A stretch of 64,000 nucleotides of DNA from assembly GCA_032209605.1 (NCBI GenBank), contig JASFXZ010000027.1:9939372-10003371 (forward strand), read 5' to 3'. The stretch is from Mactromeris polynyma (taxonomy: Eukaryota > Mollusca > Bivalvia > Venerida > Mactridae). Every line of letters begins with the position of its first letter. Within the stretch, counting starts at the first letter, position 1. Below the pieces are notes generated by a model that saw only the letters and a list, made by a program, of their open reading frames with translations, made no database searches and had not been told where the DNA came from. The position numbers were made by a program, and so were the translations under genes. Shown here piece by piece: positions 48,356 through 60,142 of this stretch.

Positions 48356-48500
48356 CCAGTGTGCATGTCCCCAAGGCAAATGACGCCGGGCCCTTTGTAA
48401 TCAAGCCACGCGATGATGAGGGAAAGGAACTGGTCAAACACACCGTCTTGTTGCGCGAATCTGTCCAGCTGAATTTCTGTGACGTCTCGTAACAGTATCC
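48356..48500 (-). CDS. Orphan exon with a Death-domain-like translation
   Basis: On the minus strand, an acceptor-like GTGAGCAG (AG at 48502-48501) is followed by 145 bases open in one frame, ending at a donor GTAAGA (GT at 48355-48354). The 47-residue translation has TEIQLDRFAQQD, then QFLSLIIAWLDYKGPG and LGDMHTG. The order 'E-I-x-x-D-R ... L-x-x-W-L-x-x-x-G-P-x ... L-G-D' fits helices 3 to 5 of the Death domain fold, the adaptor domain of apoptosis and innate immune signalling; this family match is from memory. The exon is clearly less AT-rich than its surroundings, as real coding sequence here would be. Against it: the acceptor has a poor pyrimidine tract and no clear partner exon is visible; minisatellites lie on both sides (44.7-48.0 and 48.6-48.8 kb). 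It may be one exon of a larger gene or a relic. Confidence 0.42.
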
Positions 48501-48578
48501 CTGCTCACTCTTAACTGCCTGGCACTTTTTGGTGCGTTTTTAAACCGATAACGTATACGTACGTCAACCTCATGTAAC

Positions 48579-48782
48579 GGTCACATCAAGCGGTAGTAGC
48601 GCGTGGTCTACCGGTCACATCAAGCGGCAGTAGCGCGTGGTCTACCGGTCACATCAAGCGGTAGTAGCGCGTGGTCTACCGGTCACATCAAGCGGTAGTA
48701 GCGCGTGGTCTACCGGTCACATCAAGCCGTAGTAGCGCGTGGTCTACCGGTCACATCAAGCCGTAGTAGCGCGTGGTCAACC
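48579..48782. repeat. 34-bp GC- and CpG-rich minisatellite, six units
   Basis: Unit GGTCACATCAAGCGGTAGTA plus GCGCGTGGTCTACC; the last two units read AGCCG in place of AGCGG. It is far richer in GC and CpG than the surrounding DNA. Confidence 0.95.
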
Positions 48783-49097
48783 GGTCAGATATGCCACCAG
48801 TAGCTTGAAAACGTCGTTGAAGACGGAATATTATGTTTTATGGCAGGTGATCGTCAGGTGCAAATCTCGTTGACGCTCGATTTGGCCAAGTCTGTGAATT
48901 ATTATTTAGCAAATTATTATTTATTATTGCATTTTTCCTATCAGCATGGGCTAAAACAAACCGAATTTTGCCATTTCAAACATTGTTTCACTTAACCACG
49001 CACTGCAGGGGAATTTTGTGCAATACTTCGACTTCACAATTCACAACTCGAAGTTATAACGAATTTTTCCAAGTGTCCTTGTTCGACTTATTGCCAA

Positions 49098-50054
49098 TAT
49101 ACTCATATATATACATTTCTAGCAAATATGACTATATACTCAAGATAAATATATATACATTTCTAGCAAATATGACTATATACTCAAGATACATATATAT
49201 ACATTTCTAGCAAATATAACTATATACTCAAGATACATATACATACATTTCTAGCAAATATGACTATATACTCACGATACATAATATACATTTCTAGCAA
49301 ATATGACTATATACTCAAGATACATATATATACATTTCTAGCAAATATGACTATATACTCACGATACATAATATACATTTCTAGCAAATATGACTATATA
49401 CTCAAGATACATAATATACATTTCTAGCAAATATGACTATATACTCAAGATACATAATATACATTTCTAGCAAATATGACTATATACTCAAGATACATAT
49501 ATATACATTTCTAGCAAATATGACTATATACTCAAGATACATATATATACATTTCTAGCAAATATGACTATATACTCAAGATACATAATATACATTTCTA
49601 GCAAATATGACTATATACTCAAGATACATAATATACATTTCTAGCAAATATGACTATATACTCAAGATACATATATATACATTTCTAGCAAATATGACTA
49701 TATACTCAAGATACATATATATACATTTCTAGCAAATATGACTATATACTCAAGATACATAATATACATTTCTAGCAAATATGACTATATACTCAAGATA
49801 CATATATATACATTTCTAGCAAATATGACTACGATACTCACGATACATAATATACATTTCTAGCAAATATGACTATATACTCAAGATACATATATATACA
49901 TTTCTAGCAAATATGACTATATACTCAAGATACATAATATACATTTCTCGCAAATATGAATATATACTCAAGATACATATATATACATTTCTAGCAAATA
50001 TGACTACGATACTCACGATACATAATATACATTTCTAGCAAATATGACTATATA
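49098..50054. repeat. 42-bp AT-rich minisatellite, about 23 units
   Basis: Unit ATATATACATTTCTAGCAAA plus TATGACTATATACTCAAGATAC, with a 40-base version (ATAATATACATTT) interspersed. Units ending ACTACGATACTCACGATAC recur twice near the right end, again suggesting block copying. Confidence 0.96.
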
Positions 50055-50183
50055 TTTTAACTGTGAGTATGAAAACGGTAACATGAGATTTAAGCATGGA
50101 AATCAAAAGCAAAGTAGTAATAATAAAAAATAATTGGTATTTATAGAATCAATTATCAGACACACTTCAGTAGAACGGGGATG

Positions 50184-50240
50184 CAGGAAATAAGGTGTCG
50201 GTCGCACAAACCGAAGGTTGTGGATTTGAACGTGCATATC
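50184..50240 (+). mobile_element. Possible tRNA-like head relic
   Basis: GGTGTCGGTCGCACAAACCG followed by AGGTTGTGGATTTGAACGTG resembles box A and box B at tRNA spacing. It is weak and strongly diverged. Confidence 0.3.
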
Positions 50241-51204
50241 TGATAATATCCCGTTACTTTTACGTGGCGTCTCGAAAGGGATTCAAATGAGCATGAATAT
50301 TTCCATCACTATAATTATAAATTGGTGAATATAAACATATTTGTGAAGAAAGTAAATCGTTGCAACTGGAAATAAAAAATACGAGTCAGAAAAACAAGAG
50401 CCATCGAAGTGTACAATTAAATATCTGTACATTAATGGTACATGAACGTAAATAATATGATTTATATGACTGCGTTTAAGCTTCTGTTGAGAGATGTGCT
50501 TCGATAGAGTGTTATTCTGTGTCACATAAATAATTTACCGAGCAATTTAGGTAATATACGATAATTGACTTTTTTAAATTCTGACACCAATTTTCATAAT
50601 CATCAAGGGTGGTGCTCCTTTTAAACAATGAATCATTCATGTTTTATTAATCTGACGTCATAGCTAAATAATAAATTTTATTTATGGTAAGCTATTGGTA
50701 GTTTATGTTATATCACTGGCAACACCCCTAGAATGATACATCATTAAGTGTTTGTCAGATGTACTAGATATTGGATATACACCAAACTTCACAGGATTGA
50801 TTAGCAAAATTACAATTACTGAATTATATTACTTATACTCATTGTCATATATACTTTATACTTATGAACTTACCAATACAAAATGTTTGTACATGTTCAA
50901 GGTTATACATGTACATGTTTAAGTTCAATTATGCTATCTTATAACATGTTAATGTCTGAAAAGCATGGTGTTTCCGGTATTTTTAGCAACATGAACAAAT
51001 GGAATAACATGAAAACTGCTTTGTATTAAATATGCCTTAATGTTCAAATGCAATTGAAATTTGACAAGAATAGTAAAATCATTGTTTTGATAAAAATACT
51101 TAACAACACATTATTTTGTCATTTTGCAATAAAACATAAGGAAAAAATGAAGTGTCCACTGTTTACTTATAGACAGGAAGACACCCGGGAATCCTTGACA
51201 ACCA

Positions 51205-51372
51205 TTGTCAAAAATGTTCTTAGATGAAAGTTTTAAACTTAGAAATTAGCTAAGAAATTTCTAAGTTGGATATCGAATTAGCATTTAGGAAAATTTCTTA
51301 GATAAGAAAAAAAAATTAAACTAAGATTTTTTTTGGAAAAAAACTAAGAAGTTTATTGAATACGGCCCCAGG
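51205..51372. repeat. Inverted-repeat-rich MITE-like relic
   Basis: Contains a perfect hairpin (ACTTAGAAATT ... AATTTCTAAGT, 51237-51266) and several further TTCTTAG/CTAAGAA motifs, ending in TTTATTGAATACGGCCCC. That ending is familiar to me from abundant invertebrate MITEs. Confidence 0.45.
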
Positions 51373-52813
51373 TCAATTTTACCAGCACACCAATTTAAGG
51401 AATTACAAATGTACCCGGTCTTGAATTTATTCAATAATTCCTAGGTGTGGTAAATACTTTTCTCCTTCATCTCTTATCTTTAATGTTAGCGGTCATGCTC
51501 AATTCGTTTCTAGACCGAATACAGAGGTTCAGACAGATTACAATTTGCATGAGGCGGAAGAGTTGATTCATAGTAAAATTCCGGATGACCGGCTATTTAT
51601 GAGATATCTACATTTAATTGCATTTCGATGATTTTTTTCAAATAGGCAACACTTCAGTATTTCTAATTGTAGAGCAAGACAACGAAATTTTAGCGTTCGT
51701 AAGAAACCGACTGCCATACATGTATAAGGAAATATCTTGGGAGTCCCCTGTTACTACTTATAAACCAGTAAATATAAGTGAATATCGCTTATTATGAACT
51801 CGCAATACTTTACTCCTGGGCCAATCAAAAAGCGTTTATTTATAAGTTATATAATATTTGACAAAAATGTTGATTTCTCTCAATATTTACGAACCTACCA
51901 TTTTCCGTATTTGTTATTGGTACACCGAGATATACAAAATGATATAGCAAGATTGAAGTGTAAAGTACTAAAATATTCCGCAAATTCTTGATTATTTTTA
52001 TTAATTATATTATTAAACGCTTTCTAAAACTGTTCGTGGTGTTTTTCGGAGTACAAGAACACAAACATTATCAAAGCCACGTTATGTTAGAGTTACCAGA
52101 ATGTTTGCCCTAAATAACAAATGTTGTCAAATAAAAGCAGGCATTAATACATAAAAAGGTTACATGTACTTTTATTAATGGACATTTACCAAGTACGTTC
52201 GACATTTTAAACTTTATTTTTTAATATAAGTTTAGCTAACTGCCCAAAACAACTATTTTGAGAAAATCGGCTTCTAAGTTCAGCGTGCTGTCATAATGCT
52301 TTTATTTGACAAATTTGGCCAATTTAAAGACGAGATGTAATGTTACGTATACTATAATGAGGATATGGAACTACATGTTGTACACTGAATGATTCAAGTT
52401 CATTGCACCACAATTATGATATTTGTTTTGGAGATACCTCAAACAAGTAAAACCAATATAAATGTTTTTCGTCATAAGGTCGAGATGTGGGACTTAGTTC
52501 ATATCGAGATATATTATATGCTTCATTGTTTCAGTAAATGAGCTATGAGGACATAACCTCTTTAATGTAAAACTGGAAGGAGTTATCTTACTACAATAGT
52601 CAGTACCGCGTAAATCACGTATCACCTTTCTCCTGGACATGTCTCAATATGACAGTAAGATGGACTGTCTGATAAATCTGTACTTTACGTAACTAGAATG
52701 GCTTCGAGGTTAATCTCGACTTTCAGAACAAATGGTAAAATGATACAATAATGGGAAAGTTGGTATGTTTGACATTTGAAGGTATATAAGTACATGTACT
52801 TCTATTACGTTAT

Positions 52814-53104
52814 ATGAAATACCTAAATGGGTTATCGCACGTGCTACTGACTTCCAAGACGGTACTCCTACTTTCACTCATTTTGTGTCTAGTTTGTCTT
52901 TGTAATTGTTTGCATGTGGTATGTCTCGCTCGACTTCAACATTCATTGTATAACCATACCACTTGCACCGTGGTCACCGTCTACGGAAATGTAAGACTAT
53001 TAGAAATAGATGTTCATCAACCAATGACCGAGTGCGCTACGAAAACCAGTTTATTGAATGTATACGTATTGACATTACTGATACAGCACATTCCAGATCA
53101 TTGA
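52814..53104 (+). CDS. Unrecognised 96-residue ORF with a membrane or leader segment
   Basis: ATG follows a TATATAAG box-like sequence by about 30 bases (near 52782). Residues 14-40 are strongly hydrophobic and cysteine-rich (VLLLSLILCLVCLCNCLHVV), like a signal anchor; one sequon (NHT) follows. A second frame over the 3' half (52963-53175) is also open, so coding is uncertain. I cannot assign a function. Confidence 0.18.
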   Translation: MKYLNGLSHVLLTSKTVLLLSLILCLVCLCNCLHVVCLARLQHSLYNHTTCTVVTVYGNVRLLEIDVHQPMTECATKTSLLNVYVLTLLIQHIPDH

Positions 53105-53398
53105 AGTTTTCTATAATCATGCGATTGTGGACAACAAATGCACAGTTTCTTCAAACATTCACGGAAATCGACTGATTGGTCAGAATTGTTTTTAAAGTAC
53201 ATATTTTCTTTAATGATTGAAAACAATGTAGGATTTCTGGGCAAAATCTCATAACATCGAGAAACTTTAATAATCTGTTGTTCGTACTGGCTACGTTAGT
53301 ATTTTTAAGGTATAATTCCATCGCAAATATGCAAGCTTTCACAACCCAATCCGTCCATTTGTTTTCAAAACTTCTATATTTAATGCCGTAAATACCAC

Positions 53399-54018
53399 GG
53401 TGGTCACAGTGAATGGTATAGCTTAGATGTCGGTAGACGGTGGTCACAGTGAATGGTATAGCTTAGATGTCGGTAGACGGTGGTCACAGTGAATGGTATA
53501 GCTTAGATGTCGGTAGACGGTGGTCACAGTGAATGGTATAGCTTAGATGTCGGTAGACGGTGGTCACAGTGAATGGTATAGCTTAGATGTACGTAGACGG
53601 TGGTCAAAGTGAATGGTATAGCTTAGATGTCGGTAGACGGTGGTCACAGTGAATGGTATACCTTAGATGTCGGTAGACGGTGGTCACAGTGAATGGTATA
53701 CCTTAGATGTCGGTAGACGGTGGTCACAGTGAATGGTATACCTTAGATGTCGGTAGACGGTGGTCACAGTGAATGGTATACCTTGGATGTCGGTAGACGG
53801 TGGTCACAGTGAATGGTATAGCTTAGATGTCGGTAGACGGTGGTCACAGTGAATGGTATACCTTAGATGTCGGTAGACGGTGGTCACAGTGAATGGTATA
53901 CCTTAGATGTCCGTAGACGGTGGTCAAAGTGAATGGTATAGCTTAGATGTCGGTAGACGGTGGTAACAGTGAATGGTATAGCTTAGATGTCGGTAGACGG
54001 TGGTCACAGTGAATGGTA
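53399..54018. repeat. 40-bp minisatellite, about 15.5 units
   Basis: Unit GGTGGTCACAGTGAATGGTA plus TAGCTTAGATGTCGGTAGAC. Variants with TACCTTAG form a block in the middle. The minus-strand frame starting at 54398 ends within the array and is not a gene. Confidence 0.96.
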
Positions 54019-54169
54019 TTTGCATCATATTTCAATCTGATACCTGACGGTTTGATTTCCAGGTCAGTGATCGCAGCAGACAGGTATAGATAGAAATCAG
54101 AAATAAGCCGTGAACATTGTTCATTTTGGAATCCTCCTCGTTTAAAAGTACCAAGGTCAGAATCAGTTT

Positions 54170-54385
54170 GGCGTTTGTTTTTTAGTAGCTTGTAAATAAA
54201 AGAGAGATAATAAGTTGCTACAGGGAGCGCCACATACATAAGACAGTGTCTGCCTCTCCACACAGACCTCCGGGAAAACAACAATCTATACAACATAAGG
54301 CATTTGAGGAGGATCAAGGGTACATTCGTAAGGGAACAGGGACGCAAGGAATTGCCTGGTCGACCATAAGGGATAACTAGGAGAA
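54170..54385 (+). repeat. Dispersed family C, uninterrupted copy
   Basis: Diagnostic pieces: CGCCACATACATAAGACAGT, CCACACAGACCTCCGGGAAA, CATAAGGCATTTGAGG. Serves as the empty-site reference for the LINE insertion at 59.27 kb. Confidence 0.75.
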
Positions 54386-57292
54386 TCAAATAGGACAAAC
54401 AGGGGGTGGGGGTTAATGGAACGAAAATTCACAGGACAAGTCAAGACAGCTGGCAACAATAGGCCGAAACTGGGCATAAAATGACATGAACACTATATGA
54501 AGTGAAATAAATGCACAGGGGGAGGGAAAATTAACACACATTTAAAACACAAAAAGAAATAATAACCTTACAACTATATAAAACCTTGGAACTGTCCGTA
54601 AAAATACTGGGAACTTTTTTACGGTTGATAACTGAACTTACATAGATTTAGATAACAGAAAAGTTTAAATGTATATTGCGTAACACAGTACTGTACACGG
54701 ATTAAAATTGTGTTAAGAACACATTCGTGTACTGGGTAGCTTGGTATTATTATAGCATCACTGACACTAAGATGGTTTAGCAATTACTAGAGCTGTGGAA
54801 TCCGCTATGTAAGTATACTTATATCTCTGCAGGAAACCTGAGAGAGAAGAATATTAAATACCCATACAGATTATTGACGTTCATAAATAACAGGTATACG
54901 TAAATAGAATCAGTAATTAATACGTATACTATAGTTGTGATAGTTAATCGGATTCAACACAAAGTACGGTGAAAATACTATTAAAGTTCGATGAAATCAT
55001 GTTTGCTTAGAATATGTAAAAGCTCTTCTTTGACAAAATCAAGATGACTATGGGATAAAAATTGTCTAAGCTTTTTACGCCTTCATTGATTTGAACTTAT
55101 TTTTTTTTTGGTTTTGGTGTACATTTATTTACACGCGCTTTATTAAATGTATTGAACATGTAACACACTATTCCTACCACGCATGTTATTAGTGTTGAAA
55201 ATCTATTAGTAAAAACAACTGATTTTAATATTACGTAGTCTGTATTTATTGATTTAATTAACATGTGTTATTGCTTTAACTCTACAACATCTTCGCTTCG
55301 TTTCAATTTGCGCCGAACATCGTTAATCGTATATTTCTTGTTTATCATAGGATATCGAGATATTCTTATTTCTCAATCACCAATCATCGATACATGGTAT
55401 TTCTCGGGGGTGGGCTTTTCCTTTGAATTAGCTGTACGGTAAATTCATTCATGAAACTAAAACGTTGATACATGTTTATAGACTTGGTATGGGTCACAAA
55501 GTGGTAAAGGTCAAGCAAAAGATAATTTTCTTTAAATTATTGTCGTTTTTAAACATTGGCCACCTCAGTACACCCCAGTACCAACAAGTATCCAAAATAA
55601 TAGACTCAAAGCTGTCAATATTAATATGTTTCATTTAAAAAAGCTACCTGGTAGATAGACAGTTGAAAGATAACCTTCTGATTTTTCCGAATATTTCCAT
55701 GGTTTTAGACATAACCAAGTTTGTATTATATAATGTAACCGCGATTGGTGGTTAGTAAAGCAGTGTTCGGTTTAAATAACGTGCAAACATTTACTCTTCA
55801 CTGCGTTACACAGTTACCCACCGCCTTCTTTATAATATGGGTATTTATTTTGTACACACACTTTGTCGAAAGTAAGGCGGATGAAATGGTAGATACAAAA
55901 GTATTTTATTTCAATATCTTTTTCACTAACTGAGATAATCATTGTTTAGGCAATATGCCTATGTGTCTCTTATACCCATCTAATATTGCAACACTCATAC
56001 TATCGTTTAGAATGCAATTTCCTTGATGATATAAGCATTCAGCCTATTTCAGTAGATATTAGAATATATATAATTTTACAATTGTACATACTGTGGCAAT
56101 ATAAAACATGGCTTTGTGAAGAGATACTGTATTAACTGAATTAAACTCCGCATATCAAATCACATAACCATTCAATATATTCAGCTAGGGGATACTCCCA
56201 CACGGGAAAAGACAACCTACTAGTAACATTTGCATTAAGATCACTAATTATTTTCGTTTCGCTTTCCGCGTTAGTTCTTGGAAGGCAATGATGAAATATA
56301 TATATTGCACGTTACAAAAACCCCAGTCGGGTACGAAAGACCGGTAGTGACGTTCACACTTCATCATTTCTCTCCTAGGGAAGCCACGATGATTTCAAGA
56401 TATCAAATTCACTAATTCATAACCTTGAGCTTGAAAGACTGTCTGATGAAGATGTGAACTCGTACAAACCGATTTTGTCTGTCCAAAGTGTAAGATGCAA
56501 AATACAAGGAAATTGTACTACTAAAATATAACTATCGCAATGTGTCTATGTGACAAATCGTCTATTTTTGTACTTTCGGAGTTATAGATGGGTGCCATTC
56601 CAGTTCGCCTAGTCTATATGCTGAAAAGTGCAGCATAGCGGTATATTTGTCGAAAGGTGAAAGTTTTCAGACGAAAAAGTACCAATTTCGAGAAATTTAT
56701 TAAATTTGCAAGTCACGTGGGAGTAGATAATTGAATTAAGCATAATGGATAGTGTTGTTCTGAGTGCGACAACTACGATGTAATGTCTAAAGGGCGCCCC
56801 GGTGGCTGGTGATTATTCAAGTCGTCATTTTATCAGAGAAATAAAAAATATGAATAAACGATTTAGTTGAATTCGATGTACATGTATATTAAAACATCTA
56901 CATACACATTTAGGGTTTCTAAAGTTACGAAATATGGTTCTAGTTCTGCAATTTATCTGCAATGTACTGAAAAATATTAAACAATCAAAAAATAACAAAA
57001 TAGAAAATCGCGATGTCCATGATTTTAAAACTAGATATGAAACTGAGAGAGAAGTCATAACCTGTGTTTCATCTGGCGGTATAATAGACAGCAGCGAACT
57101 CATATACACTAAACAAAATTTCTAAACGTCCACTTGGTATTTCGTTGAAATATAAGAACAGAAATAAATGTACATTTTTGCGCCTATTGAACAAACAGGC
57201 AACCTAAAATTTTGATAAAAGTGGTCAATAATACAAAAAATATATTTTTATAATTATTTTCAAAATTGTATTTGAATTGATTAATTAAGTTA
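54386..57292. other. No confident gene
   Basis: Apart from the exon-like stretch at 56379, a + frame at 56934-57125 ends in a composition that looks coding (GIIDSSELIYTKQNF) but has no match I know, and an opposed frame is open too. Confidence 0.45.
56379..56489 (+). CDS. Exon-like open stretch, unknown product
   Basis: An acceptor with a pyrimidine-rich tract (CATTTCTCTCCTAG) ends at 56378 and is followed by 37 open codons, then GTAAGA at 56490. The frame has a stop immediately before the acceptor AG, so the stretch opens exactly at the splice site. The peptide is acidic (ELERLSDEDVNSYKP) and I do not recognise it. The frame actually stays open for 18 codons past the donor, so it could also be a chance frame. 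Confidence 0.2.
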
Positions 57293-57379
57293 TTAAGTTA
57301 GTAGTATCTGTTGAATCGGAGTACCAGCATCAATCATACCGATGGCCCTGGCGCATTCTTCAGTGGTCATTCTCGCCAT
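57293..57379 (-). pseudogene. Fragment of a Tc1/mariner-like transposase N-terminus
   Basis: On the minus strand an ATG in a good context (AAAAGATGG) opens 28 codons beginning MARMTTEECARAIGMIDAG and ending at TAA. The pattern 'T-x-E-x-x-A-R-A-I-G-M-I/L-x-A-G' is that of the first helix-turn-helix of Tc1/mariner-type transposases. The rest of the DNA-binding and the catalytic domain are absent, so this is a broken remnant. Confidence 0.55.
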
Positions 57380-59162
57380 CTTTTCTGGGTTTTTTTTGTG
57401 TTGGACATACAACATGGATTGCATTGAAATGAAATTAACCGTTTACTACCCAGTGCACGTGATCCTTGTGCCAAAACTTGTAAATCGTGCTCATCGTCAC
57501 GCGTGGTCAGCCATGACGATAAATAGGTATTTTCTTTGTGAAAGTCGATAGAGTACTATGTATAACACTAGACTGCCAACTTTTAAGTAAGCACATGTAA
57601 CATTTTTCTAAAATTTGTATTTTATTACATGGACGTTTAGAAAATTTGTTCAGTGTAGATCTACTCATGATAGCTATAAATACGAGTATTTTCTCTCTAA
57701 ACCCGCCGTACAAACAACAATGTAATATTAAGGCGATATATGCTATAGAAAAGGCCGTATTTGCTTCTGAGTATATTTTTGAAACTACATATTATAGTAA
57801 GGTGAAATGTACACTGTTTTATCGTTATACAGTCCTTCATCTATAACTGCAATAATTTTGTAAAATTATTGAAAAAAATAATTAAGTTATTTTTGGTGCT
57901 GTCAAGTTGTACATGTAGTCCGGGTAATCAGGCTAGTTGCACAATGCCTAAGTTTGCAAAAGAAACATATGGACACAAAGATAATGAACAAATCCAACTC
58001 ATGCTATCAATTTTTTATTAAAATAATTAACATATAGTAAAGATTGTATTCCAAAAATCCAACACCAGAAACAAGGGGTGTTCACGGAAAATCTTTATTT
58101 TAGTGGTAAAAAAACTTGATTGCATGATCTAGTTTACTCTTTTTCTCTATTTCAAAAATACTTTTGATTTAAAAAAATATTTTACAAAATTTCGTGTGCA
58201 TTTACCGGAATGTAAAACATCATTAGACTGTTGATTCCCTGCGATCTGTGTGGTTAGGCACTGTCTTGTGGCATTCACTATAACAACGTAATCTCTCTTA
58301 GATAATTTAAACCGCTTATTTATTTTCTGCATATTGCGATGATGATAACCAAGTGTGTTGATCTGTAATACGCGATTCCAATTCTTCAAACATGCGAGAC
58401 GTGCAGTTTCATAAATATCGAGCAAATAGACTATGAAGTTGCTAAATTCACGAACAAAAGTGTTTTATATATAAATTGAATGAATTCCTCACATGTGCTC
58501 AACATTTGAATGCTATCCATTTCTCTCATGAATAAATCATACAAATATACTAAGTGCTGTTTTGCGTTCCTATTAAAAAATTCCGGAACATATTTGAACA
58601 ATAACTCACTGTCGATTTATATTTAGTTTATGTTAACGTGTAATTAATTCCAGTTTGAATGACAAGCTTTTACGATAGCAGAAAAAATCGTTTCGATGGT
58701 AACGTATCTTACTCTTTTATGTTTTATTTCAGCAAGATTATAAATAGCTGTCTATTACAACAAGACGTATCATTAATCCCAATCAGACGTTCAGAGATAA
58801 TTATGTCGATGTTCCTTATTAAAAATGAAAATTAGCATTTGGAGGCTAAACATTTATGATCAGATTTGCGGAACCGGTAGAAAAATAACTTAAACATACT
58901 GTATAATGTATTCAGTGAGTCGTTTTATTTCGTCGGTAATTGTGTTTTCTGTACATTTTGAAATACATTTCTGTCTGTCTAAATAACAACAATTCAAAGT
59001 AGAATTCTCACAGAAAAATCATTACAGCAGCATCTCACGTGAAGACCATCTCGAAAGTGTGACAGACACATTAATAATGCCGTATATCGTCAGAACCCAG
59101 TGGTGGTTTTACTATTGAGGATTCACTACACATTTTCTGTGTTTGCCTGTGCACAATAACTC
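57380..59162. other. No gene recognised
   Basis: A minus-strand frame of at least 92 codons (58147-58425) overlaps a degraded family C copy and is probably repeat-derived. Upstream on the minus strand it stays open to a TATATAAAA sequence near 58463. Confidence 0.5.
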
Positions 59163-59267
59163 GTTCTTCATAAAAGAGAGATAATAATATGCTAAAGGGA
59201 ATGACACATACATAAGACAATGCCTGTCCACACAGACCTCCGGGAAAACAACAGTCCGTTAAACATA

Positions 59268-60142
59268 GTTAAGGCTGATGTTACCCCTGACGGAACAAAT
59301 TATTTAATGTCAGAATGTAAGAGATTTGCAATTCCTAAAGTCAAGGGTTTTGGAAAGAAATCGTTTGCTTTCAATGTTTGTTGTCTTTGGAACAGTTTGC
59401 CACAAGATGTGAGGGATGCCAAAAGTATTTCTTCTTTCAAATGCAAAGTAAAACAACATATTTTAAGCTCGTCTTAAATAATGAATTGTCTTTCCTTTTT
59501 AACAGTTTTATCATTTGTAACCTAACCCTTGTTAAATTTTATTTGTTTAGCTTTTTCATCCATTATTCCTGTCAGAGATAACTTATTGTTTTATTGTTTC
59601 ATCGTTTTATCTATTTGTTTATAAACATGTAACACAATGTCTTTCTTTGATTAACTGACTGTGATAACTTTATTTATAGCTTATAATTCTTCCTATGTCA
59701 CACAATACTCTATATTAAGGACCACAATGGAAATAAGAGTTTTTACTTGTACTCTTTTTTGTGTTATCCTTAACATATAATGAGCGCTGACGTACGATTT
59801 CCAACCTCTTCTGTATGTGACGTCATTTCCATAAAACGTCACATGTGATGTCACTATTTGCAAGCAGGAACTAATATTTACTCCATATGGTTACTTCGTT
59901 TTATATTGCCATAATTATGGGACATATACTACTTACTGTCAGTACATGGTGACATCACATGTAGCGTTTTCTGGAAATGACGTCACATACAGAAGAGGTT
60001 GTAAATCGTACAGCGGCGCTCTAATGTTGATTTATATGGCTTTATTGATTCATACACATAGTTGTCTATTAATATATGTCTTAATTTTATATTGCCATGT
60101 AAATTGTACATTTTATGTTGAAATAAATATATCTATCTATCT
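59268..60142 (+). mobile_element. 5'-truncated LINE with ATCT tail and 7-bp TSD, carrying a nested MITE
   Basis: Direct repeats AAACATA at 59261-59267 and 60143-60149 flank the insert, and it ends in an ATCT microsatellite. The first part (59268-59477) encodes the ORF2 C-terminus: RFAIPKVKGFGKKSF, then LWNSLPQDVRDAKSISSFK, the typical last section of jockey/CR1/L2-type ORF2. The 3' UTR holds GGACCACAATGGAAATAAGA. A MITE interrupts the UTR at 59782-60021. The upstream ATG at 59220 belongs to the host repeat (family C), so the frame starting there is chimeric. The uninterrupted host sequence is seen at about 54270-54310. Confidence 0.85.
59782..60021 (+). mobile_element. MITE (family M1), about 240 bp with long TIRs
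   Basis: Terminal inverted repeats of about 50 bp: left GAGCGCTGACGTACGATTTC, then AACCTCTTCTGTATGTGACG; the right end is its inverse with few mismatches. TAAT at 59778-59781 and 60022-60025 looks like the target duplication. The TIRs contain the palindrome TGACGTCA. It has no coding capacity. It lies inside the LINE 3' UTR, so it is the youngest layer of this nest. Confidence 0.85.

Larger units (their letters stand above)
50055..53398. other. No confident gene
   Basis: Holds a weak tRNA-like relic (50184), the MITE-like relic at 51.2 kb and the doubtful ORF at 52814. Otherwise AT-rich. Confidence 0.5.

Noticed and set aside
44037..50054. CRISPR-like regular arrays
   Set aside because: Units are directly tandem with no unique spacers, and the DNA is from an animal; they are minisatellites.
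57342..57551. Plus-strand frame of 69 codons
   Set aside because: Opposes the transposase-like minus-strand start, which has a recognisable motif; the plus-strand peptide has none.
59220..59477. An 85-residue ATG-initiated protein
   Set aside because: Its first 16 codons are family C repeat and the rest is LINE ORF2 C-terminus; the join is the insertion point marked by AAACATA.
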